Source: Helopsaltes ochotensis (lineage: Eukaryota; Chordata; Aves; Passeriformes; Locustellidae). From it: DNA of 64,000 nucleotides. Positions 47,901 to 59,900 of the stretch are shown one piece after another. The notes under the pieces were generated by a model that searched no databases, was not told where the DNA came from, and was given only the letters and a program-made list of their open reading frames with translations. Made by a program: the position numbers and the translations under genes. The stretch spans positions 938,084 to 1,002,083 of the forward strand of contig VXBM01000095.1 of assembly GCA_013400155.1 (NCBI GenBank), in the 5' to 3' direction. The number at the start of each line of letters is the position of its first letter. Positions within the stretch are counted from its first letter, which is position 1.

Positions 47901-50900
47901 ATCTGGAGATATTTAAGAAGGGAGCTAGTTCTAATCAGAGCGTTCCTGCATGGCTGCTGAAACCAAAATGTGACTTTGTCCTAGGACTATTTGCTAAATG
48001 AGTTTTGAATGTTAGTGCTTGTTTTTAATGAGTGCCAGCAAGCAGTCACCCGTGACCAGTTGTGTAAAGCTGTTCTCAAGTGCTATATTAAATGGACTGT
48101 ATCTTTTATAAGAAGGTGACCTACAAAAGAAAAACACCAAGCTCCAGGAACCTCCAAGTACTTGACATTTTGACCAACAGGCCTAAAGGGTTTTTGGCAC
48201 TGTGCTAATGAAAGACTTTTTTTTGGTCCAGTGACAGCAAAGGCAGCTTTGCACACCCTGCTTAGAGGGTGGATGTAGTCAGCCTTTTGGAAACGGTGGT
48301 GTGCCTGTGTTTACAGGCTTGTCAGGGAGAACGTGAATTCTAAAGGACAAAGCTGTTATTTTAAAATAACTTGGTACGTGCAGGAGTTAGGGGAAGTCAG
48401 GGAAAGTTTTATGGTGCTGTTCATTTCCAGTTAATTTCTTAAAACCCAAAGAATATAAGTTGATGAAATTCTGAAAACTGCAAGAGGCTTTTAGGAGAAG
48501 TGGCAGGGCAGCACTTACTGCTGCATCCCCCTTACAAAAGGCTGGCTGATAAAAGGTCAGTTGACAGAATGGGCACAGAGGAGTTGCTGCTGGAAAAAAG
48601 CAATCTGGCCAGCTGAAAGGGATGTTACAGAGCTGTGATTAGAAAAATAACATTTTTATATTATAGCCTTGAACGTATCTTGGCCATTATGCTGAAAGCT
48701 CTCGAATTACTGGACCTGGCACGCTGCCCCAAGGAACATAAAATGACTTGAATGTCATGTTAAGCACTATTAATCATTCATCTGATGAGATCAAGATAAA
48801 CAAAAGCAAAAACTCGGAGTCATGTCTAGACTTTGTGACTTCAGTTTAATGTGGGGGATAACAGTGGTATTGTAAATGCAGCAACATATGTTTTGTAACT
48901 TGAGTTTTGAGAAGAAAACAGTGTATAAGTACCGTGTCATATAATACGCCATGACTCAGTGTTAACCGAGACATTTGGTTTTTCTGAGCTACCTTGCCTG
49001 TGTCCCTACCAAGGCACAGAGTTTTGGCAGGGCACTGATCAAGAAGACAGTGGGGGAGTGTCTGTCAGCAGCTGAAGGAAGCAAGAATATTAGAACAGAT
49101 TCAGACTGCATCATGCTTTGAAAATTCCTGTTGGTGGTAGGTTTAGGGCACTGGTGATATCTTGGAGGTGAATTGGCATCCCAGACAGTTGAACTTTGAG
49201 ACATGGGAGTTCATTAACTCAGAGTTTACTACTACACAGGTATGTGCATGGTCAGTTAGGCTCCTGGGTAACTGAGTAATGACTCTGTCTGAAAAGAAAC
49301 TCCAGTACAGAAGACTTGTGCCCTTTCTGGGACTCAGGAGATTTTTATTGCAGTTGCTAGTTGTCCTGGTTTTGACTGGGATAGCTAATTTTCTTCCTCC
49401 TGGCTGGTACACTTCTGTGGTTTGGATTTAGAATGAGAGTAACATTGATAACACCCTGATGTTATAGTTGTTGCTAAGCAGTGCTAGCCCTAAATCAAGG
49501 ACTTTTCAGTGAGGAGAGGCTGGGACAGAAGACCCAAACTGGCCAAAGGAATATTCCAGACCATGGAACATGGAGCCCAGTACATGAACTGGGGGCACTG
49601 GTTGGGAGCTGCTGGTTCTGCTGGGAGTCAGGATGGGCCTCGGTCAGGTGGCCATGAGGGAGGTGATGACCACTTTTTAGAGTAAAAGGTTCATTCTGAG
49701 TTCATTTATCTTCTACTTTGTACACTCAAATGACAGCACTGATGACACTTCGTGAAGTGATGAACCAGAACTTGTCACGTGTGCAAGGAGCAGTCATGTG
49801 CAAACCCTGAAACTTTCTAGAAATCTTTAAACTGACATCCAGAAACTACAGACCTCAAGAAAAAACACTTTGCTTGAAGTCCATTGAACATAATGTAGCC
49901 AAAAGTGGGAAAAATGTTTCTGGAATCTTTTTCTGCCATTATGACTTGACTTCTGACAGGCTTTTCCATAATAAGGACATTATTAAACAGCGTGTCTGTT
50001 AACAGATTTGAGAGTGATAGTGTAGAAACTGTTGGTTTGTGTGAGAAGGATAAGCTGTTGTAGTAGACAAGAGAAGTATGTTGCACTTACTAGAGCAGGT
50101 TTTACTGCACTTTTCTCTGTAACAGGATCTTTGGCTATGTGATCTGACATTTTTTGGACTGCATTCAGATGAGAAATTCTTGTACTAAATGTAAACTTTT
50201 TTTACCTTTTGTGCCATTGCTATAAAAGTGAAATTTTACCATTATACTTATTTAATGATCAGCACTGTGCAACTGAGCTCTTGGGTTTCTTGCTCATTCT
50301 TTGCTCTGGTGCTCCAAGTCTTGGGTTTGGTATTAAACCTTTGTGATCCCTACCAAAATATGCTCTGGAATTCTTGTTTAGGTGATGATTTGTCCTTGGA
50401 AGTGTGTTGCCTGGTTCTCTATACAAAGTGATATAATTAAGTCTGATTTCTACCTTTTCCTTTACATTCTTGTCTGTCACTGTTATCACAAAAGAAGCTG
50501 TAACTCAACAAAATAAAGTGAATATGGATAAACCAATAAAGCTGGTTCCTCTGGATATTTTCACTTGTCCTGCAGATTTATTTTATTCTCTGGTACCGTT
50601 ACTCAACTCAGTTTGTGTTTATACATCTGTTGGGTAATTTCCATCTCATAGGTACCGGTACTGGTTTTTGGTAGCTTTAACACTTTTTGAATTTGCAAAG
50701 GGAGTAGGATTAAAACTGGAACGATTGCTTGGCATTTCCATAGAGTTAAGTGTTCAGACCTTTTAGAGTGTAAGTCTCCAGAAGCCACGATTTTTGGTTA
50801 AAGTGAAAGACTGATCATAGACATTGCTGCATGTGTTCAGCAGAGGAGTGACAGCTGCTGATTGTAACAAGTTTGCTTGTTATAAACCAGGGGAGTTATT

Positions 50901-53900
50901 TAAAGATACTCTAAAATGCACTGAAGACTTCTCAGAGCTATTTAGTCAGATCTGAGCTGCTTTAAAAGAAGTTGAGTAAATTAGATGATGTAAAACATCT
51001 GAAACATCAGCCGAGTGAAAATCCCTTTGGCCTGTGGTCTACAAAGGCAAAATTTATTCTTGAAGCACTTAATTCAGGGTATACCATAACTCATTAAAAG
51101 TGGGAGTATCAGAGTTTTCTTCTAGGCTCTCACTTCTTGCAGTTTTAGGCAAGTGATATTATTTACCCAATATGTTTCTCATTTCAAAATGTGATTCTGT
51201 GGGCAGGGCTTAGAAATAGTTGAGAACACATCCTAAAAGAATGTGCTCATGTTGTTATGGTCTAGAATTACTGGTGAATTTCTGATGCAGTCAGCTGAGG
51301 AGGAGGAAATATGTGAGTCCTGAGATAGGAAAGGACTAGTCACAGTGGAAATGTTACAATATGCCTTCTGAGCAGAAGAGTGGTATTCTTTCCTTTCAGA
51401 CATTGCCTTAAGAACTGAGGGTCAATAGACTCCTTCAGATTTCCAAGTGAAATCTGGTGTTGGTGTTGCCCTCCACTGTGGATTTCTGACTTTCAACAAA
51501 CACAGTTTACTGTTCTTGCCAGTGAGACATTACAGGAGGGAGTCAGGGGAGGATGGTGTTCCAGCACAGGCCTCCTTTTGCCTCCTTAGCAAGAAAAGGA
51601 CTAAGAAGCTGAGCTTTAGTTTTCTTCCCTTGAATGCTAATTTTGCAGTTTAATGGCAGGAAGGAGATAGTAAAATCAATTCCATTTTTTGGCAGTAATC
51701 TGGACTGTGTATATGAGATGAATTCCTTTTATCACCAAAAGAAGCTCAGTAATGATTTGTTTGTAGGCACATGGCCAAAATGCAAAGATTTTGGACTAGC
51801 TCAGAAATAGCTGTGCTCTTCAAGCTTTACAGTCTGTTCAAATTTAAGCCTTCCCATCATTCTAGAAATGGGAGTATGTGCAGAGGGGAAATGAACATTT
51901 TTTGGCATTGAGTCACTGTGCAGACTGCAATGAATACAGGCTTTGATTCCGTAAGGGACCTTTTTTCCTTCAGTGCAGCCAGTTGTGTAAATTGAGGGTT
52001 ACTAACTTGTTCACCCCACTTGAGCTGGTTATTGTGTGCTGCTGGGGGAGGGAATTCTAGAGTAGCTAAAGGCATAGCAGTGCTTCCTCTGTCAAATGCA
52101 GAGGAACTGAAATGCCAGCCTTGCTTTTCCATAAGGCATGCTCTTGGAAACCAAAGGTTTCTTTGGTTTCTAAATCGTGCAGACTATCGTGAGCATCTTC
52201 TCCAGACCTCCACAGCAGGGCACTTAGACTTGTTGATCTTTAAAGCTGTCTTCAAACCCAACCCATTCTATGTTTCTGTGACCTTGAGTTAATTATTTAT
52301 GATATTGGAAACGGAGAATCCTAGAGAGCTCCATTAGTAGAAAAAGCCAGTAAAATTGACAGAGTGGGGAAACAGTGAATGTTGTTGAGTCAGAATGAAA
52401 TCAAATTTGCTTTTTATTCCCGTGCCTAACAGGAATTGTGCCTATTTTAGAAGGATATTAAACCTATTTGCATCTTGCTATTGCCTGGTGCTTTTCTGAA
52501 TAGGACTAATGTGATAACCTAGGCAGAGTGAGTCTTTTTCTGCTGGAGGATCTGCTTAGAGCTGGTCAATATATCAATCATTGCAGTAAAATACAAGATA
52601 TTGTTCAGAGGACTTGTTCACTGGAATGATAAATGAAGGTGAGTAGACAGTACAAGGGACATGGAGTTATCTACAAAAAATTTGTTTAGGCAATCAAGTT
52701 TTCATAGTGTGGACAAATGTGAGGTAGGTCATACATAAAACTTGAAGGACGTGTGCTGTGTATTACATACCAGAAATTGCACTCTGGGTAAGCAAAATTG
52801 GGTCAAGAACTGGGATGGGACCTCTCTGAAAGGTGAGGCTTCAGTGACTACTGAAGCTTGGGTACAAAACAGGTATGAACATGGCATTTCTCTGTCAAAA
52901 CCCCCCAAAAATATTGAAGGCCCTGGATAGCTCACTGTAGGCTGGAAGAAGTCCCCTTTTATTTATTCAAAAAGGAAATTTTTAAGCAGCTTATTGGGTT
53001 AACTTGGCAGAAATAGTTAATAAGGCTTGACACTGAGGAGAGAGCTGTAATGTGGGACAAATGCACAGCCAGCTGCCATCCCTGGCTTCAAAGTTCAGAG
53101 CATTAATCTGAACATTACTGATAATAATTTGTAGATAAATTAAGTGAGGTTATATAGTCTATTCTCAGTCACTTTGGATGGTATTATTGATACCTCATCT
53201 TGATTTTAACGTTGTTAACCATGGTATGGGAATAGGAGGGGGAAGTGTTCTGGGAAATCTGGATGCCAGTGTCCCTCTGTGCTGGCTGTGGAGCTTTCTT
53301 GGCATGGCCATGGGGTGTGTGTGGCAGCTCTCTGCATTAACTGTGAAGGGTGCAAAAAGCTCCTTCTCTCCTTCCCAGCTTCCTCCAATTTGTTTACCTT
53401 GGAAGCTGGAGTGTTGATTGGAGTCTCTGATGGGCCATGAGCATTGCAGGAAGCAAAGAGGAATGTAGAACTTCCAGGGACCCCTGCTTTTCTCCTCCGT
53501 GGGAAGCTAGAGTCTATCAAAATATGCAGATGATGTGATAAGTCATGATAGAGCAGAAAACCACCAAACTGTTCCTGTAAAGTTATTAATGATGTGTACC
53601 AGGCTGATATCCCAGCTCAGTGGATTATTTTCGTTTTCCTTTTCATAATTCCCTTGGTACACCCTGAGGAAATTGATGTTTCTCTTTATTTGAACTTTGC
53701 TTAAAACTCTGATCCCTATTACTGCTTCTCTTTGATAACTTGCCTTTGTCTAACGGGCAGAAGTTTCATTGTAGTTTCTGAAATACCTTGACAAATCAAA
53801 GGAATGAGTAAATTCCAGTCCTGGATTACAAACCGAACAGAAGTGTCAGTAAAACAGAAGAGATTTACAGATTTGGACTGCAAATTGAGGTGAAACATTT

Positions 53901-56900
53901 CTAACAAAGTGAAGGGATTCCTCTCCTTGGCTTACCTTTTATTACCCTGAAGTGCCAGATACATTATAGAGGCATTAACACCGGCACAGTGACATTGAAA
54001 CATAAAACAGGGAGTAATCCTTCCCTAGAGGTGGGAAGGCTGCAAGCCTCAGACTCCATATCTGGGATTTAATGAAGCATGACTTAGAGGAGCACTGCTG
54101 GCTTCCAAACCTGCTGGAAACATATGCAGAATGGATTAGACATGTGAGTTGTTCTCAGATACCTAGGAATGTAATCATTTTTTAGCTTGTTCTTCTGAAT
54201 TCTCTTCTCAGTGCCGTACAAGGAGAGACTTCTTTATTTGCCAAGACCTCAAATCATAGTTTTGTATGGAAAGCAACATCACTTTCCTCTGTTTTATCTT
54301 TCTACAAAGCATTTTCTGTTTTTTTTTTTTCCCCTCCAGTGTTCTGAGGATAGTAAACACGATGATGAACCACCTCAAGAAGATGAAGGTTTTATGGGCA
54401 TGTCACCTCTTCTACAAGCCCACCATGCCATGGAGAGAATGGAAGAATTTGTGTGTAAGGTAAGGGCACGTGGAAACTGCTGAAGTCATTTCCTTTTTTA
54501 GGAAGCTCCAGTGGGCAGCAGACTGTACTTGGAGCAGCTGCACTGCCCATGTGAGGGAGAGGAGGTTCTCACTGTCCCCAAATGTGCATCTCGTGTTCTA
54601 AGCAGCCATACTGCCTGTGCTCAGCATCTGTCTGTCACACAGGATTGAACTGTAGAGCCTGGAGCAATAGGGATTTACATCTGAGATTCCAGATCGTGCA
54701 ACTCAGGTGTGTCCCCTGAGAAACACCTGTGAGTGCAAAGCACAACAAAAGCCTTCTGGTTCCAGGCACTTTGACTGGCAAGGTCATTTGACCAGATTTC
54801 TTCAGATTTGCAAATATTTTGCTTTTCCAGCACCGTTTACATCTATTGTAGCGTAAGCTTTGTCCCTGACTTGAAAACAACGCTGTATTGAAAGCATACA
54901 TAAGTAAATCCATTGTAGATTTTGTAACTGTTGACCTTGGCTCAATTTTTGCTACTTTTTAGAGCCACTGGGCTGTGTCAGTCTCTGGCCCTCCTTTCTC
55001 ACTGAAAGGAATGCTGCCCCTTTATACACTGGTTCCTGCTGGTTTTATAAACTGTTTTTGGTATTTTTACAGAGGGACCCTGGTTACTTGGTGGTCTTTT
55101 TCTTTTCTTTTTTTTTTCTTTTTATTTTACTATGCATCTTTGCCTCTTTTAAAATATTTTGTAGGGTGGATTGAGTAAAATGAATTCCCTCCTTCTGTTT
55201 CTACCTCAGTTGCCATTTTTTGTTCATGAACTAAACCAGTTCTTTTCTTGTTTAAATGTATTTAAGGACCCAGTCTTTAACTGGGCTGGTTATTCTGAAT
55301 GGCTTTGTTTTGCTTCCGAGTGTGGAGAATTGATTCAAAAACTCTGAGCTCTTGTTGTTGAAACTGAAATAAGAATGTAGCTTTTTGAACTTAGTGTTTC
55401 AGGAACCTTCAGCCCTGCTCCTGTAACTCTAGCCAGCCGCCAAGCCCAAGGAGCCCTGCAGGAACAGCCCCGGTACATAAAGCACTTCCCCGCTCCCCCT
55501 GCCCTCGGGGTGCTGCCACACTGAAGCCTCCACGTGTCTTGTGTTACTGAAGCAGTGCTGGAACATCTGTGCACACTTACATTTCCTCTGGAGCCAGCTG
55601 CAAGAATAGCTCTGTGCACAAACCCCCTCTCTCCCTTTAAAGAAGAAATCCCATGGAATTGAGAGTCACGAGTCTGTTGCCTTAGCTGCTCTGTCACTGT
55701 TTGTTTGTGAGCTTGGGAGCAGTTTTTGCTCAACCTGAATAAGGGGTTGGACTCTTCTTGCTGGGTTCTCACCCTTTCACATTTTCTGGCCCCTATTAGT
55801 GCTAATGGGTAGTTTCTTTTGCTAGCCTGCCCCAAATGCTAGCAGATAGTCAGGTTGGCTTGTAGAGGAAGCTAAGGTGGAGAGACAGGTTTATTTATTT
55901 ATTGGAGAGAACTAGGTGTAGGCTCCTGCAGTTAAATGGAAAAGGTGGCTTGTGAAATAACAGAATGGAAGTAAATTAAAAGTTTCTCTTCATCAGCAGT
56001 AAAAACGCCCAGTAGCCTTCCTGTCCAGTGGAATGCTGATGATTTCTCCCTCTGATGGCGCAGTTCATAATAGTACAGTTTGAACTGGGAACAGTGACTT
56101 TAGCCTGGTGTTTCAAGTGTAAAACCTTTCCCCAGAGGTGTTCCATCAGCTCTGTTGTGTTTCCTGTACTCAGGTTAACCCAGCACCGTCACTGACGTGG
56201 GTTTTCTCCCCACGCCCGTGCCCTGCATTCAGCGAGCTCTTTGTACCCCGCAGGTGTGGGAGGGCCGGTGGAGAGTCATTCCCCACGACGTGCTGCCTGA
56301 CTGGCTGAAGGACAACGACTACCTGCTGCATGGGCACAGGCCACCCATGCCTTCCTTCCGCGCCTGCTTCAAGAGCATCTTCAGAATACACACAGAGACT
56401 GGCAACATCTGGACACATCTCCTCGGTACCCTCGGCTGCCTTTAATCCTGCACCTCATCAAAGAAAAGGGAGCAAAATAGAGAGGGCTGTGGGGTTGTCA
56501 GCGTTGTCGTTCCACTGGCGACCTGTTAAATTAGCAGCTCGGTGTCCCTCTCCTGATTTTATCCCATCAGAGTTGGATGGGACTTGCTTAATTATGGCAT
56601 ACTATATGAACAAACGCATGAAACGCTTCCTAATCATTAAGAAATTGCTGTTAGATCCTTCTTTTCCCAAGCGTGGAGGTGTTAATTGGGATTGCATTTC
56701 TTGCCACAGGAACAGGCTTAAGTTGCAGCTTCTCTGAGTGGTTTCAACTCGTGAGAGCCTTGAAGGGAAGTGGTGATGCTTGCAGAAAGAACAGCTTTCA
56801 GTATACAGGAACTTGACACCTCCCTGCCTTGCTGTTTTTCAGGATGTGTGTTCTTCCTTTGTCTGGGAATCTTCTACATGTTCCGGCCAAACATGTCCTT

Positions 56901-59900
56901 CGTAGCACCTGTGCAGGAGAAGGTGGTCGTTGGCTTGTTCTTCTTGGGAGCCATCCTCTGCCTCTCCTTCTCATGGCTCTTCCACACAGTTTATTGCCAC
57001 TCAGAAGGTGTTTCCCGGCTCTTCTCCAAGTAAGTGCCTGCAGAACAGGGCAGGCCAAATAGGAAACAGGTGGGAAAACAGGGCTGGGATTTGTGCCTGG
57101 AGCCCCGAGTGTGGGAGTTGTTCATTTCATGACTGCATGTACTTTGGAACAGAGTTGAGCAGAGATTTAATGCAGCTTCTTCTAATTATAGTTTGTTTCA
57201 GCATGAGTTTTTGTGCTGTCATTTGAGTCTTAAAACTCCATCATTTTCTGCTGTTTGGCAGGCATATGCTTGCATCTTGCTGCTGTAAGTAATATGCCTT
57301 GAGCTTAGTTGCACGACTTTGAATTTCTAGTGCAACCGTTACTTCTTGTCATTTCAGCTGTTCTGACTAACTTTGAACCTTAAACTTATGTAAGACAGTT
57401 CCACAGTGCGTATCAAGATGTCTTGCTCTTTTGGTTTTACTGCACGTTCCTTTTTGGCTGGCTGCTGAATATCTGGTATTTCCTAAGACTACTCAATTTA
57501 GGGTTCTGTAATCTGCAAGACCACCTCTAAAGTAACCCAGCAGTTAAAATCCCCAACTGAAAAATTACTCCATCAGCTTTTGCAGGAGTGTTTTGCCAGG
57601 GTGTGGTAAAAAGCAGTGGCTATAGATTTCCCTTTTTTACACGAGTGTACAAAAAAACAGCGTGGTTAAAAAATTGCAGCATAAATTCCGCTGTGGTCTC
57701 TGAAGCTGATGCCCAACTAACTCGCTCTTGTCAGATACTGAAGTGTTTGCCTTGGCTGTGTTCTTTGAACATACTGTGTGCCCTGTCTTTAGAGGGTTCT
57801 TGCACTGCTTTTTTTCCTCATCTGAAACTAAGAAAGCTTTGGTCTAAAGGCTGCTGAAGGGATTGCTGATGACTGTCTCAAAAATGGCCTTCCTGGCTGT
57901 CTGTCAAGGGAATCCATTACTGTAGGTGAAGAGTTGCCATCAGGACCTCAGCTGCAGTAGTGAGAGGAATTTAGTTGCAGTGAGAAGTAGACAGTTGCTC
58001 TGCTAAAGAAGAGTGCGTGGGTGTGAGGATTTCCAAAGGTTCACACTTGTTATGACACTGATTTTTGTTTTCTTCTAGGCTGGATTATTCTGGCATTGCA
58101 CTCCTCATAATGGGCAGCTTTGTACCATGGCTGTACTACTCCTTCTATTGCAACCCTCAGCCTTGCTTCATCTACTTGATTGTGATTTGTGTCCTGGGCA
58201 TTGCAGCCATAATTGTCTCACAATGGGACATGTTTGCCACCCCTGAATATCGGGGTGTAAGGGCAGGTAAGACCTGAAGTTTACTGTTTTGCTTCTTGAC
58301 TGCCTTTCCTGCTTCCTACTTGTCACTTGGAAAAACCACCTTGGGAGGGCTCATGAGAGCTTAGTTTTGTATAGGTAATATTCTTGAATTGGGAGCTTGA
58401 TGGGTTTTCTTTCAGCATTGACTGTACCCAGCTGGATGCACAGCTAAGGGCTGGTGCAGGTCCTGGAAGTGCATTCCTGAAATGGACAGTAACACGTGCA
58501 GTAGGAGAGGTGCTGCAGAGGATTTCTAGCTTCATCTAGCAACTTTGCTCTCAAAAGCTGACTGACTGTTTGGTGTGTGTATGTGTACTTGCAGTGCTTG
58601 TGCTTTTTTGGTAACATTAGCAAATCATTGAATGATTGAATTAATCTGAATGATTTGCCAGGCTAAAACACAGCGTTAAGATAAAGACTTTTTCTCTTCA
58701 TGTCATCAAAAGAACAAAACCAGATTTGGTTTCACATTTTGAGGTAGGAAAAAAGAGAGGAATGTGCACACAGCTGGGTCGAATAGTAATATTTCTTGTT
58801 TCTTAACCTGCACATGCTGTCTGCAGTAAATCTAGATTTCCTGGACAGGTTTGGGTACCTTCAGAGCGTTCAGCTTTCCAAACTTAAAATCTCTGTACAG
58901 GACATGAATATTCACTCCACGCCCACTGTTTTTACAAGTTTTCTGTCCTTGCTGCTAAAATCTAAACAAATAAGCAGCGTTCTCTTATAAGGCAGCTCAG
59001 ATGAGCACACATGGTGCTTTTCTGTTCCCTAGGAGTGCTTGTGCAGAATATGGTAACCAATCCCTTTGTTGTGTCTCCTTGCCTTGCTCTTGAGCAGCTG
59101 TGGTGAATTGAGGCTCGGTCTGTGTGGTCTCAGTTCCCTCTACAGGCCGGCAGCAGGAACTGGCCTCACGTACACTGCAGCTGCAGGCACAGCCAGGAAA
59201 TCAAATATCCAGCTATCTGCTGGAACACAGAACTGGGTGGCTTCTGCTATGTGAAGGGAGTTTGTGCGTTCTTTAGCTTCCTTTCCAATGAATCTCTTCT
59301 GGGGACCCGCGGCTTCAAGAGCTGTCACCTCTCTGCTGCTTTGGCAAACACTGAGTTTTCCTTCCGTAGCTTTTGTGTTTTCATTGTCTCCCTGTGCCGC
59401 CAAACCTGACTCTCCCACCTTTTCTTTACCTCCCAGGAGTATTTCTAGGTCTGGGTCTTAGTGGGGTAATTCCCACTCTGCACTTTGTCATCTCTGAGGG
59501 GCTCCTGAAAGCAGCCACCATGGGGCAGATAGGCTGGCTGGCACTCATGGCATGCCTGTACATCACTGGTGCTGCACTATATGCTGCCCGCATCCCGGAG
59601 AGATTCTTCCCTGGCAAGTGTGACATCTGGGTGAGTCTACCGAGTCCCAAATTGAAAGCTGGCTCCCCTCGAGCCCGAGGGATGTTGTGTCAATGTTTTC
59701 TTGTTGCAAGGATCACACTGCTGCACCAGAAGCAATAGGTCTTCAGGGGCCGAACGGCCCTGGGCTCTCTGAGCCTGCCTTAGCTGGTGCCTCTCTTCCC
59801 AAGCTGTCACAGCCTGGTTGCTCTGAGGGAACTGCTGATGTGCAGATTCACCTCAGTGCATTTCTGGGTAGCTTTAACAGATGGGCAAGGAACTGCAAAC

